In this document: piece by piece, positions 1-8,642 of the stretch
Position numbering within the stretch: position 1 is the first letter of the stretch
How the letters are laid out: each line of letters starts with the position of its first letter
NCBI GenBank assembly: GCA_902464635.1
Contig: CABQKC010000009.1
Span: 5,874-69,873, forward strand
From: an uncultured Caryophanales bacterium
Lineage (GTDB): Bacteria > Bacillota_I > Bacilli_A > RFN20 > CAG-826
Length of the DNA stretch: 64,000 bases
Direction: 5' to 3'
The notes under the pieces: model-generated
Seen by the model: the letters and a program-made list of their open reading frames with translations, nothing else
Databases searched by the model: none
Told to the model about the DNA's origin: nothing
Program-made: the position numbers and the translations under genes

Positions 1-250
1 TGACTTCAAAAGGAACGTCTTCCTCTTTTAATTCTAGTTCGCTCTCTATATATGGATAAAAGGAAATCTCATCACCTTCACTTACTAGATAATGGGCTTT
101 CTCGTTTTTAGAATTGACTAAACAGTCCCCATTTTTAATCAAAGTGGCGACTTTGGATCTAGAAATAGCGGCCTTATGGAGAAAAAGATATTGATCAAGC
201 CTCACATTGGCTTCATCTTTATTTACTATTAACGTCTTCTTTTCCTTCAT
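1..250 (-). CDS. rluD: RluA-family pseudouridine synthase, N-terminal part (runs off the window)
   Basis: Only the first 83 codons are present. The reading frame starts at an ATG inside the end of lspA (32-base overlap) and is open to the window edge. Residues 10-70 form an S4 RNA-binding domain, with RLDQYL, then SRSKVATLIKNG and a GDEISF strand, as at the N-terminus of RluA/RluD/YlyB enzymes that isomerise uridine to pseudouridine in 23S rRNA. The catalytic domain lies outside the window, so the substrate cannot be assigned. In Bacilli, ileS-lspA-rluD (ylyB) is a usual order, which supports the call. A different RluA paralogue is possible. Confidence 0.82.
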   Translation of the reverse strand, partial: MKEKKTLIVNKDEANVRLDQYLFLHKAAISRSKVATLIKNGDCLVNSKNEKAHYLVSEGDEISFYPYIESELELKEEDVPFEV

Positions 251-875
251 CTTTAGCTTCACTTTCTAGAGGGTTTTTGTTATATGGATCATTCTTGCTA
301 GATTTAACTGAATCGATTATTAGGATTATTACCATCATAATAACCCCGATAGTTAGATAAGAATCTGCTAAATTAAATACCGCGAAAGGATTAACAAAGC
401 TATTTGGAGCACCAGGTCCACCGCCTAGATAAAATTGGATAAAGTCAATTACCCCATCAAATCCAGTTATATTAGACCAATAGAAGGCGCGGTCAATTAG
501 ATTGCCAAATGCCCCAGAAAGAAGCAAGCAAGCTGTAGCCATCTCTAGATAATTCATCTTTTTGACATTCTTAATCCAATAAAATGCGATTAAAACCGAC
601 ATTACGATAGAAATAACTATATTAATAGCCCTTCCAGCTACTCCATCTATTCCTAATGAAAATGCAATCTTGGTATTATGGTAAAGAGTAACATATAGGA
701 AATTAGGGATAATGGCCACTTGATCACCAACATTAAGGAATAATTGACACATCCACTTGGAAATTACATCAAGAACAAATAAAGCAAGGAAAAGGGAAAA
801 GAATATGATTATCCCTTTTCTTGTCTTTTTGTCCATGGAAAGGAATTTTTCCTTTAATTGTCTTAATTTATTCAT
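219..875 (-). CDS. lspA: Lipoprotein signal peptidase (signal peptidase II)
   Basis: This is the membrane aspartyl protease that removes signal peptides from diacylglyceryl-modified prolipoproteins. Four hydrophobic segments are visible, with the family motifs GNLIDRA (124-130), VIDFI (Asp144) and FNLADS (Asp171), which hold the two catalytic aspartates. At 218 residues it is longer than the usual 150-170. The extra length is a basic N-terminal stretch, a GGGPGAPNS insertion between the two catalytic motifs, and a charged C-terminal tail that overlaps rluD. The ATG overlaps the end of ileS by 8 bases; Met14 is an alternative start. Lipoproteins encoded at 15.4-17.3 kb are likely substrates. 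Confidence 0.95.
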   Translation of the reverse strand: MNKLRQLKEKFLSMDKKTRKGIIIFFSLFLALFVLDVISKWMCQLFLNVGDQVAIIPNFLYVTLYHNTKIAFSLGIDGVAGRAINIVISIVMSVLIAFYWIKNVKKMNYLEMATACLLLSGAFGNLIDRAFYWSNITGFDGVIDFIQFYLGGGPGAPNSFVNPFAVFNLADSYLTIGVIMMVIILIIDSVKSSKNDPYNKNPLESEAKDEGKEDVNSK

Positions 876-3591
876 GTTCTTCTAAAGCCTTTTTACATCT
901 AGAGCAGACCTTAACGTCATTATAATCTTCTAAGGAATGGAAGTGCTTCCTGCAGCGAGGGCAAAGTTCGTCTTCGTCGATAAATACCTTGCAAGAATCT
1001 TTCTCTCCCTTTTCGAATTTGACATCACTTACAATGAAATAAGAAGCAACGCATTCACTTGGCTCGCTCTTGAATAAGGAATATAGGAGGTCATCTTTTA
1101 TTGTTATTTCAATTCTAGCGTCGCTAGAAGAACCTAGATGTCCATCTTTTCTTTCTTCTTCTAGGGCTTTTAATACTTCATCCCTAAGAGCATTGAAGGC
1201 GATAAATCCTTTTTGGACAGATTCATCATAGACGTGGCTAATCTTAGGCATATCTTCTTCTTGGCAGCATTCCTTTTTCGAGCCAGTCCAATATGAATGG
1301 ACTTCTTCCATCGTAAATGGAAGTATTGGATTTAATAATAAAGTCAAGGTTCTTAGACACTTATCTAAGACAAACTTTATGCTATCTTTTCTAGCAGAAC
1401 TGCAGCAATCGCAATATAAAACATCTTTAGAAATATCTAGATAGAAGCTAGATAAAGTAGCGGACATGAAGTTGATGATTGGATTTAAAACAGAAGCAAA
1501 ATCATAGCTTTCATAACTAGAAATAGCCTTGTTTTTCACTCTTTCTAATTCAGAAAGGACGAATTTATCAACCGTAGATAAATGTAATCCATTGGATTCG
1601 TTAGGAACATAATTATTTAGATTGCCCAACATGAATTTGAAGGTATTTCTAATCTTTCTATAATTATCCGTAACAGTCTTGATGATAGATTCTCCAATCC
1701 TGCAATCGGCCCTATAATCAACTGAAGCAGCCCATAATCTAAGAATATCGGCCCCATAAGTTGAGGCAATCTTATTAGGATCAACGCCATTCCCGGCAGA
1801 TTTAGACATCTTTTGCCACTTTTCATCCATGACAAAGCCATGAGTCAAGCAAGTTGAAAATGGAGCAACATTAGAGAAAGCAGTAGATAATATCAAACTA
1901 GAATTGAACCAGCCCCTATATTGGTCATTTCCTTCTAGATACATATCGGCAGGATATTTAAGATTCCTATCGATTAAGGTTCCATTCCAGCTAGAGCCAG
2001 AATCAAACCAGACATCCATGATGTCGCTTTCTTTCTTGAAGTTGCCATTTGGAGACTTCTTGTTTTTATATCCTTCTGGCAATAATTCTTTCGCAGTCAA
2101 GGCAAACCAGGCCGAAGAACCTTTTTCTTTGATTATAGAGATGATATGTTCAAATACTTCTTCTTCGATAATTGGAGAGCCATCTTCATTATAGATTATC
2201 GGGATCGGTACGCCCCAAAGACGTTGCCTAGAGATACACCAATCACCCCTGTCCTTAATCATATTGACCATCTTTCCTTCACCCCAAGAAGGAACCCAGT
2301 TAATATTAGCTACTTCTTCAAGCAACTTCTCCCTAATTGGAGAAATGGAACAGAACCATTGAGGGGTAGCCCTGAATATGACTGGCTTTTTAGTCCTCCA
2401 GTCATGAGGATAGCTGTGGATTATGTCTTCTTCTTTTAATAGAAGCCCAGATTCAGCAAGCATATCCACTACTTTATTATTCGCGTCTTCATAGAATAAT
2501 CCGGTTAATGGATCATCTTTTCCTAAATTCAAGACACCCTTTTCATCGACTGGGCAAAATGGCTTGATGTTATATTTGGCGCAGGCATTGAAGTCGTCAA
2601 CACCATGGTCAGGGGCTGTATGGACTAAACCAGTCCCGCTATCTTCGGTAACGAAAGCGGCACAGATTATTGGAGAAACCCTATCTTTATATAAAGGATG
2701 TTCCAAAACTATTCCTTCTAGTTCGCCACCTTTGAAGGTCTTTAGCAAGCTAATCTTGCCTAATCCTAGTTCTTCTTTTAACTTTTCTTGCAAAGATACT
2801 AGGAATAATAAATTACCCTTATCAGTCTTAAATAACCCATATTCGAATTTAGGATTGACTGTGACGGCTTGGTCGGCGGGAATTGTCCAAGGAGTTGTAG
2901 TCCAAATGACGATATAATCGGTATTAGAAAGCTTATTTTTGCCATCTTTTACCTTGAATTTGACATACATTGTCCTAGCTTTGACATCATGATATTCAAT
3001 TTCAGCCTCAGCCAATGCAGATTCGCTTGATGGAGACCAATAGACTGGCTTTACACCTTTATAGATAAATCCTTTTAAAGCCATGGCAGCAAATACTTCA
3101 ATTTGCTTGGCTTCATATTCAGGAAGAAGAGTTAAATATGGATGATCATAATCACCTAGGCAACCTAGTCTCCTGATTTCTTCTTTTTGTCTAGCAACTT
3201 GCTTTAAGGCATATTCTTTGCACTTTTCCCTAAATTCAACAACGGGGGTAGCTTTTCTATCAACACCAGACTTAGTAACCATTACTTCAATAGGAAGGCC
3301 ATGCGTATCCCAACCGAAAATAAATGGAGTCCTAAATCCAGCCATATTCTTATATCTAATGATAAAATCTTTTAAGCACCTATTAAGGGCATGACCGCAA
3401 TGGATATCGCCATTTGCATAAGGAGGCCCATCATGAAGCATGAAAATAGGAGCATCGATTCTATTTTGATTCATCTTTTCATATAGATGGTCTTGCTTCC
3501 ATTTATTAACTAGAATTGGTTCTTTTTCGCCTAAACCAGCCCTCATAGGGAAATTAGTTTCAGGCATTGATAGTGTTTCTTTTAATTCCAT
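868..3591 (-). CDS. ileS: Isoleucyl-tRNA synthetase
   Basis: This class I synthetase charges tRNA-Ile in the cytoplasm. Its 907 residues match the normal bacterial length. The HIGH-type motif HCGH is at 64-67 after DGPPYANGD, the editing (CP1) domain fills the middle with TTTPWTIPADQA, and the KMSKS loop is near residue 593. The C-terminus carries a four-cysteine zinc finger (CPRC...CSRC), typical of the bacterial type. The gene is preceded by a T-box leader and followed by overlapping lspA, so ileS-lspA-rluD form one transcription unit under tRNA-Ile control. Confidence 0.97.
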   Translation of the reverse strand: MELKETLSMPETNFPMRAGLGEKEPILVNKWKQDHLYEKMNQNRIDAPIFMLHDGPPYANGDIHCGHALNRCLKDFIIRYKNMAGFRTPFIFGWDTHGLPIEVMVTKSGVDRKATPVVEFREKCKEYALKQVARQKEEIRRLGCLGDYDHPYLTLLPEYEAKQIEVFAAMALKGFIYKGVKPVYWSPSSESALAEAEIEYHDVKARTMYVKFKVKDGKNKLSNTDYIVIWTTTPWTIPADQAVTVNPKFEYGLFKTDKGNLLFLVSLQEKLKEELGLGKISLLKTFKGGELEGIVLEHPLYKDRVSPIICAAFVTEDSGTGLVHTAPDHGVDDFNACAKYNIKPFCPVDEKGVLNLGKDDPLTGLFYEDANNKVVDMLAESGLLLKEEDIIHSYPHDWRTKKPVIFRATPQWFCSISPIREKLLEEVANINWVPSWGEGKMVNMIKDRGDWCISRQRLWGVPIPIIYNEDGSPIIEEEVFEHIISIIKEKGSSAWFALTAKELLPEGYKNKKSPNGNFKKESDIMDVWFDSGSSWNGTLIDRNLKYPADMYLEGNDQYRGWFNSSLILSTAFSNVAPFSTCLTHGFVMDEKWQKMSKSAGNGVDPNKIASTYGADILRLWAASVDYRADCRIGESIIKTVTDNYRKIRNTFKFMLGNLNNYVPNESNGLHLSTVDKFVLSELERVKNKAISSYESYDFASVLNPIINFMSATLSSFYLDISKDVLYCDCCSSARKDSIKFVLDKCLRTLTLLLNPILPFTMEEVHSYWTGSKKECCQEEDMPKISHVYDESVQKGFIAFNALRDEVLKALEEERKDGHLGSSSDARIEITIKDDLLYSLFKSEPSECVASYFIVSDVKFEKGEKDSCKVFIDEDELCPRCRKHFHSLEDYNDVKVCSRCKKALEEHE

Positions 3592-3599
3592 AAGTCCTC

Positions 3600-3830
3600 C
3601 AAGAAGAAATAAAAAGACGCCATATAAGGACGCCTTTAGCGCGGTACCACCTTATTTCCTATATATATGATATAGGCGCTATTAATCTATTTAACGGATA
3701 GAAACGGAAAGCCTACATTATTCGACTTTCAGGCTCGGAAGTGATGTCTAGCGGCGTCCCCTTTCTCAACTTCGGCAGGGTTCTCTGTCTTTGCTTTTAG
3801 CGCGTCTTCGTCTTAGCCAAGGCAATTTTA
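3600..3830 (-). promoter_or_regulatory. T-box leader of ileS
   Basis: The minus strand carries the T-box core AAGGTGGTACCGCG (about 3640-3654) upstream of ileS. It is followed by a terminator whose arms (3629-3636 and 3614-3621) pair over 8 bp with two G-U pairs before a run of U. The candidate specifier is ATC (Ile) at 3745-3743, in the context ATC-AC, which matches the layout of the two other T-boxes in this window. Uncharged tRNA-Ile should stabilise the antiterminator and allow read-through. A TAAAAT -10-like box lies just upstream near 3825; its -35 is weak. Confidence 0.92.
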
Positions 3831-3892
3831 CACCACTAGGAAAGATAATTCACTACCCATTTATCAAACAAATTTAGATATTACTTTAACCT

Positions 3893-3927
3893 AAAAAGAA
3901 AACACTTGCCCTTTAAAGCAAATGTTT
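3893..3927 (-). terminator. Rho-independent terminator after ftsZ
   Basis: On the minus strand a 10-bp stem (arms 3918-3927 and 3900-3909, one G-U pair) with an 8-base loop is followed by TCTTTTT. It lies about 25 bases past the ftsZ stop and separates the division genes from the ileS leader. Confidence 0.85.
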
Positions 3928-3950
3928 AAAGATGGTTTTACTAAAATAGA

Positions 3951-5093
3951 CTAGTTATCGAATTTCCCGGAGAAGAAATTTGGAAGGAATTTATCTTTAC
4001 TAGATTCTTCATCTTCCCCATTATTCTTTTCTTCTTCTCTTTCCTTTTTAACTGCATTGGCCCTAGCTTCATCGACCCCGTTTCCGACGGTTTCCCTTTT
4101 TGGACGGGTAAATGTTGGGGCACTAGTAAAATCAAAGTCTTCGGTGAAATCACTAGCAATGACGGAAACTAGAATTGTATCTTCTAATTGGTCGTTGATA
4201 GAAACACCGAACTTGATATCGACGGCATTCCCGGCTTGCTCAATGATGCGGTTAACGCATTCATTTGCTTCGTATAAAGTGACGTTGCTACCACAGGTAA
4301 CTGATACAATAGCCCTTCTTGCCCCAGCAATAGAAGCCTCTAATAATGGGGAATTAATCGCATTTTCGGCAGCATCTTCAGCCTTATGGTCGCCACTACC
4401 CATGCCAAATCCAATAAGAGCGATTCCAGATCCTTTTAATGTTGATTTAACATCGGCAAAATCTAGATTGATGACAGCAGGAAGCAATATCAAGTCGGTT
4501 ACGGTCTTGACTGATTGGGCTAAGACTCTATCAGATTCAGAGAAGGCTTGGGAGATAGGTACTCCTCCAGAAGCCATCAACAATTTATCATTAGAGACAA
4601 TGATAATTGAATCGACCGCATCTTTAAGCTCTCCTAGTCCAGAAACCGAATTAGCAATACGTGTCTTGCCTTCGAAAGTAAATGGACGGGTAACAATAGC
4701 AATTGTAAGGGCGCCTTCTTCCTTGGCAATAGAGGCCACTACCGGAGCGGCTCCAGTTCCAGTCCCTCCACCCATACCGGCGGCAATAAAGACCATGTTA
4801 GCACCTTTTACGATGGCTCTAATTTCTTCGCTAGATTGTTCGGCGGCTGCTTTTCCAACGGCAGGATTTCCACCAGCCCCAAGTCCTTGGGTAACTTCTT
4901 CCCCAATTACGATTCTATTTGGAGCTTTTGAAGTTGCCAAAGCCTGCTTATCGGTATTTAGAACATAGAAATCGACATTATCGATATGTTCATCCATCAT
5001 CCTGTTGACGGCATTATTTCCAGCACCCCCAACACCGATGACTATAATACGGGCCACTGGCTCAAAATTATCTAAATCCATTGTATCATTCAT
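3951..5093 (-). CDS. ftsZ: Cell division GTPase FtsZ
   Basis: This is the tubulin homologue that builds the Z ring at midcell. The GTP-binding signature GGGTGTGAA is at 108-116, the N-terminal GVGGAGNNAVNRM at 20-32, and the T7-loop region NLDFADVKS near 209-217. At 380 residues it has a normal length. After the globular domain comes an acidic linker (EEEKNNGEDEESS) and the end FLPNFFSGKFDN. This tail departs from the usual conserved C-terminal peptide that binds FtsA and SepF; no sepF is seen nearby. It sits 12 bases downstream of ftsA and is co-transcribed with it. Confidence 0.97.
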   Translation of the reverse strand: MNDTMDLDNFEPVARIIVIGVGGAGNNAVNRMMDEHIDNVDFYVLNTDKQALATSKAPNRIVIGEEVTQGLGAGGNPAVGKAAAEQSSEEIRAIVKGANMVFIAAGMGGGTGTGAAPVVASIAKEEGALTIAIVTRPFTFEGKTRIANSVSGLGELKDAVDSIIIVSNDKLLMASGGVPISQAFSESDRVLAQSVKTVTDLILLPAVINLDFADVKSTLKGSGIALIGFGMGSGDHKAEDAAENAINSPLLEASIAGARRAIVSVTCGSNVTLYEANECVNRIIEQAGNAVDIKFGVSINDQLEDTILVSVIASDFTEDFDFTSAPTFTRPKRETVGNGVDEARANAVKKEREEEKNNGEDEESSKDKFLPNFFSGKFDN

Positions 5094-5105
5094 AACTTAC
5101 CCTCT

Positions 5106-6353
5106 TTATAAGCTATCGTCATCATAGCTTTCCTTGCTTTTCCTTGCTTTTTCTTTCTTATTTACCCTAGAGACATCAGGCATGCCACGATGGTTGTCTT
5201 CTAAGGTTCCTTTATATTGGCTGACAATAAGTATCAATCCCAATAACGAGACAAAATTAGGTTCCCTTGCCCCGATTGCATTCGGGCTATATCTAATAAT
5301 TTCTTTGTTTTGATAATGGTTAGCAAAGAAAGATTCTAGCCCTGCTAATTTAGAGCCTCCACCGATTAGGATAATAGGAGCATTATCATAATGGCCATTA
5401 TAGGCGCTTAATAAAGAAGCAATCGCATTATCCAAGGTAACAAAATAATCCTTCATGAATATTGAAATTAGTTCATTAAGGTCCTTTTGGTAATACTTGA
5501 CCTTGCTATTTGAAGCATCGATTCCATTAATGAGTGGAAGAGAATAGCTCTTAGTCCTATTATCGTATCCATATCTATGCTTTAAGTTAATAGCCTCATC
5601 TTTGCTGATGCAGAATTCCTTTTGGATATATCTAGTCAAATCATCCCCTCCTATAAAGAAGGATGCATTTGAATAAGGAGAACCTTCCCCAACAAAGGAA
5701 ACACTAGTGATGCTGCCACCTATATCGACCAAGATATAGGTCTTTGGCATGTTTGCATTAGTAACAATAAGGCTAGATGCGCAGAAGCAGCTTGGTTCAG
5801 ACTTAATAACCCTGTATCCTGACAAGTTGGCATTTTCTTTATAGAAAGTCACCACTCCATTTGGAAGGGCATATATCTTAGCCTTCTCGGTAAGGGAAGA
5901 AGATATCTTTCCTAATGGGGGATTAGAATATCTTTCCCCGTTTTCTAAGATAAATTCGTCTGGGATAGTATCAACGATTGTATAATTTTCCGGCAACGGC
6001 TCTTTTGTAATAAGAGAGGTAAGGTTAGATAAATCAATTCTATTGATCTCATTATTTGAATCGACTACATTAGTAGTCTTTTCATTTTGGAATACTTTTA
6101 GCCCAGAAGAAGGAAGTACTAAATTAATATGAGAAATAGTGATGTCTAGTTTTTCCTCGTTATCGCGGATAGAATGAAAATCCGCCAAGGCACTATTAAG
6201 TACATCTTTATTTACCGATCTATCTTCATTTAATAGATTCGGTATCTTTTTTTCCTTTGTATATAAAACTATTGGGGCACCATTTAGGGCATATCCAATG
6301 AGTAATCTAATCGAAGAAGAAGTTATTTCTAAGAACGCTTGAGGTTTATCCAT
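5106..6353 (-). CDS. ftsA: FtsA-like actin-fold division protein
   Basis: FtsA is the actin-family ATPase that links FtsZ to the membrane. The frame shows the actin-like phosphate motifs ILVDIGGSITSVSF (about 207-220) and PIILIGGGSKLAGLE, with an SHS2-like subdomain between residues 80 and 180, and direct linkage to ftsZ. At 415 residues the length is normal. The C-terminus is charged (KARKSKESYDDDSL) and I see no clear amphipathic membrane-targeting helix, which most FtsA proteins have. The identity rests on fold motifs and position; sequence divergence looks high. It has its own transcription start region, since a terminator separates it from the mraZ operon. Confidence 0.87.
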   Translation of the reverse strand: MDKPQAFLEITSSSIRLLIGYALNGAPIVLYTKEKKIPNLLNEDRSVNKDVLNSALADFHSIRDNEEKLDITISHINLVLPSSGLKVFQNEKTTNVVDSNNEINRIDLSNLTSLITKEPLPENYTIVDTIPDEFILENGERYSNPPLGKISSSLTEKAKIYALPNGVVTFYKENANLSGYRVIKSEPSCFCASSLIVTNANMPKTYILVDIGGSITSVSFVGEGSPYSNASFFIGGDDLTRYIQKEFCISKDEAINLKHRYGYDNRTKSYSLPLINGIDASNSKVKYYQKDLNELISIFMKDYFVTLDNAIASLLSAYNGHYDNAPIILIGGGSKLAGLESFFANHYQNKEIIRYSPNAIGAREPNFVSLLGLILIVSQYKGTLEDNHRGMPDVSRVNKKEKARKSKESYDDDSL

Positions 6354-6442
6354 ATTTTTTACCTGATATATATTAATATATCTATTCAGTTAAAAAAAGA
6401 TTAACCGATAAATTTTTAGTAGTTTTTCTTTACCTTTTTAGC

Positions 6443-6471
6443 AAAAAAAGAGCCGGTGAAGGGAAACCGGC
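6443..6471 (-). terminator. Rho-independent terminator between the mraZ operon and ftsA
   Basis: GCCGGT and ACCGGC form a 6-bp GC-rich stem with an 8-base loop (6452-6471), followed on the minus strand by TCTTTTTTT. It lies 20 bases after the stop of the small membrane protein, so ftsA-ftsZ must be transcribed separately or by read-through. Confidence 0.9.
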
Positions 6472-6490
6472 CCGAGTAGCAAGCTCTTAT

Positions 6491-6724
6491 TTATTTTTCT
6501 TCTTCTATATAGGAAGAAGTTAAGATTTCATCGGATTTATCTTCTTTGGTCTTTTCAACTTGGGTTGAATTTTCTTTGCCATTAACGGCATAGACGGTAT
6601 AAGTAATCGCGATTGGGGCGCTAGAAACCACTAGTAAAGACAAAACGAAAATCGATGTACGTAAAATAGTCCTGAACCTATAATAATTTTTCTTGTGTCC
6701 GGTTTTTACTAATTTGTCTTTCAT
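6491..6724 (-). CDS. Small single-pass membrane protein in the FtsL position
   Basis: This 77-residue protein has a short basic N-terminus (KDKLVKTGHKKNYYRFR), one transmembrane segment (about 24-47) and a charged C-terminal part (STQVEKTKEDKSDE). Its place directly after rsmH is where Bacilli carry ftsL, and its topology is that of FtsL, a bitopic divisome protein. The extracellular part is far shorter than in known FtsL and no leucine-zipper repeat is clear, so FtsL is an inference from position only. A good ribosome-binding site (AAGGTGA) precedes the ATG, and a terminator follows. Confidence 0.7.
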   Translation of the reverse strand: MKDKLVKTGHKKNYYRFRTILRTSIFVLSLLVVSSAPIAITYTVYAVNGKENSTQVEKTKEDKSDEILTSSYIEEEK

Positions 6725-6743
6725 AATGATTCACCTTGCCTTT

Positions 6744-7682
6744 TTAATTTTCGATTCGTTTTATACCTCTTAATTTCGATGAGATTGAACGTCTATTTTC
6801 GTTTTCTTCTTCTATAGTTGGAATAATTGGTTTCTTAGTCAAATTAACAAATTTTGGCTTTTCGATTTCATCTGGAAGCAAGTTTATTCCGTGCCTATTA
6901 CCTTCAATGGTAGTTAATTTAGTAAATGCTTTCTTAACCAATCTATCATCAAGTGACATGAATGTTATGATTGCAAGAACCCCATTTACATTAAGTAATT
7001 CCGGGGCATCGATTAACATTTGCTTCAAGGCATCTTCTTCTTTGTTTACTTCGATTCGAATCGCCTGGAACGTTTGCTTTGCTGGGTGTCCTTTTTCTTT
7101 TAATGAGGACTTTCTTTTGCCAGCTTTAATCGCATCTACTAATTCAAATGTAGTCTTAATCGGAGATAATTCTCTTCTTTTTAATATGGAATAAACGATA
7201 CCTTTGCTATCTTTGTCTTCTCCATATTCGAACAAAACTCTTTCTAGTTCCTCTTTTGAGTAGGAATTAACAACATCAAATGCAGTCAATTTAGATTCTT
7301 TGTTCATCCTCATATCTAGAGGTGCATCAAATCTATAGGAGAATCCCCTGCTCGCCTCATCTAATTGAGGGGAAGAGACACCTAAATCTGCAAATATTCC
7401 ATCGACTTTATCTATCCCTAATTCATTTAGCTTTTCTTTTAGATTGATAAATGAAGAATGGATAAAGGTAACTCTAGGGTCATCTTTGAATTTAGCTTTA
7501 CCATAAGAAATGGCATCTAAATCCATATCGAAGGCGATTAATTTGCCTTGTTTACCAATTTTTTCCAAGATCAATGAGGAGTGGCCTCCTCTTCCAAATG
7601 TCAAGTCGACATAGGTCCCTCCATCTTTTATATCTAGGAGAGAAATAGATTCATTAAGCAAGACGGGAATGTGATTATCCAT
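6744..7682 (-). CDS. rsmH: 16S rRNA (cytosine-1402-N4)-methyltransferase RsmH (MraW)
   Basis: This SAM-dependent enzyme methylates C1402 in the decoding centre of 16S rRNA. The opening HIPVLLNESISLL and the SAM motif VDLTFGRGGHS (24-34) are diagnostic, followed by GIFADLGVSSPQLDEA and DMRMNKES. At 312 residues the length is normal. The start codon shares a base with the mraZ stop (TAATG), so translation is coupled. It belongs to the mraZ-rsmH-small membrane protein operon. Confidence 0.97.
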   Translation of the reverse strand: MDNHIPVLLNESISLLDIKDGGTYVDLTFGRGGHSSLILEKIGKQGKLIAFDMDLDAISYGKAKFKDDPRVTFIHSSFINLKEKLNELGIDKVDGIFADLGVSSPQLDEASRGFSYRFDAPLDMRMNKESKLTAFDVVNSYSKEELERVLFEYGEDKDSKGIVYSILKRRELSPIKTTFELVDAIKAGKRKSSLKEKGHPAKQTFQAIRIEVNKEEDALKQMLIDAPELLNVNGVLAIITFMSLDDRLVKKAFTKLTTIEGNRHGINLLPDEIEKPKFVNLTKKPIIPTIEEENENRRSISSKLRGIKRIEN

Positions 7683-8101
7683 TAAAGGCCCTTTCCGAAT
7701 CCCGCTAACGATGATGAGGCTATATATTTGCTATATAGGGTTGGATTCCATATTTCGAAATGGTCAAGAACCCCAATGATAGTGACTTGGGAAGAAAGGG
7801 AGAACTGTTCAGCGACATCTTTCCCAATCGATATCCTGCCATGACTATCTAGGCTTACTGGCAAAGCTGAGCCGCTAGTAAGTCTTATGAATGCCCTTTT
7901 CTTATCGTCAAGATAATCAAAATCATTCATCTTCTCGACCAATTTATCAAAACTAGAACGAGGATAAACGCTTAAGCATCCATCAAGTCCGCAGGAGAGA
8001 ATGAAGTCATTTTCTCCTTCCTCAACAAGCTTCGGAGGTAGTTGAAGTCTGAATTTGTTATCGATGGATCTATTATATCTACCAATAAATTGCTTTCCCA
8101 C
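7682..8101 (-). CDS. mraZ: MraZ transcriptional regulator
   Basis: MraZ is a ring-forming DNA-binding protein of the AbrB/SpoVT fold that regulates its own division operon. The protein (139 residues) has two copies of the fold, beginning GRYNRSIDNKFRLQLP and DSHGRISIGKDVAEQ. The start is a GTG with the ribosome-binding site AAGGTGG five bases upstream. Two GTGGG boxes 10 bp apart, one covering the ribosome-binding site and one the start codon, are probable autoregulatory MraZ sites. Confidence 0.95.
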   Translation of the reverse strand: MGKQFIGRYNRSIDNKFRLQLPPKLVEEGENDFILSCGLDGCLSVYPRSSFDKLVEKMNDFDYLDDKKRAFIRLTSGSALPVSLDSHGRISIGKDVAEQFSLSSQVTIIGVLDHFEIWNPTLYSKYIASSSLAGFGKGL

Positions 8102-8152
8102 TTTTTCCCACCTTCGTATTAATATGATACCTATAGGTAATTATTTATTCAA
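8097..8152 (-). promoter_or_regulatory. mraZ promoter and MraZ operator boxes
   Basis: The minus strand shows TTGAAT (8152-8147), a 17-base spacer and TATCAT (8129-8124). The 5' leader then holds two GTGGG direct repeats (8111-8107 and 8101-8097) spaced one helical turn apart. MraZ of other bacteria binds TGGG-type direct repeats about 10 bp apart upstream of mraZ, so autoregulation is expected. Here the second box contains the GTG start codon. Confidence 0.75.
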
Positions 8153-8408
8153 GAAAATATTAAACTTTTTTAGGTTAAAGACTTTATTGGGTAAAATGTC
8201 CTATCTATCGATAAAATCTAGCCATTTTGATATACAAAATAAATCGAAATAGGCAAAACAAGAGAATTCTTACTTGATATTTTAAAAAATTTGACAGAAG
8301 AGAATAAAAATCCACTTTTGACCATTTTTTGATGAAATCCAAAAATATACGAATTTTAAATTAGTGTCTATATTTAGGATGTCATCCCTACCTAGATAAA
8401 AATTACTT
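8153..8408. other. AT-rich divergent intergenic region
   Basis: This stretch between mraZ and the small membrane protein gene has no open frame with a convincing ribosome-binding site. It holds TTGACA near 8291 and several A/T tracts, but no well-spaced -10 partner that I trust. No stable hairpin followed by U is seen. It probably only carries promoter and upstream elements. Confidence 0.4.
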
Positions 8409-8437
8409 TGCTAGAATAGCTTCGAAAGGGGGAGGCT

Positions 8438-8623
8438 ATGAAAAGAATAGATTTGTTTTTTACTTGTTTTGTTTTGATCGGATGTTTCTTGCTTTTAGGT
8501 GGTTCAATTATATTCTCAAGTCAAGCTGATGCTGCTATGTCTACTTCAATTGGATTCTTTCTTGGTGGCGGAATAAGCTGCCTAATCGGCTTAGCTGGGT
8601 TACTATTCTGCAAGAAAGAATAA
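8438..8623 (+). CDS. Small two-helix membrane protein (paralogue of the one at 42.8 kb)
   Basis: The 61-residue product has two hydrophobic helices (about 5-26 and 36-57) joined by SSQADAAMSTSI and ends in KKE. It has a strong ribosome-binding site (GGGGGAGG) and an extended -10 box TGCTAGAAT at 8409-8417. A second copy at 42813-42989 keeps the MK.I.LFF start, the AMSTSI.FF..GG core and the GL.GLL...KE end. Two conserved copies 34 kb apart make it very likely a real gene. The function is unknown; I do not recognise the family. Confidence 0.72.
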   Translation: MKRIDLFFTCFVLIGCFLLLGGSIIFSSQADAAMSTSIGFFLGGGISCLIGLAGLLFCKKE

Positions 8624-8642
8624 ATTGGGATACATAAAGAAA

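Noticed and set aside
4057..4968. 303-residue open frame on the plus strand
   Set aside because: It lies wholly inside ftsZ in antisense, has no ribosome-binding site and a low-complexity composition that mirrors the FtsZ codons.
8055..8252. 65-residue plus-strand frame over the mraZ start
   Set aside because: It overlaps the mraZ promoter and operator boxes in antisense and has no ribosome-binding site.
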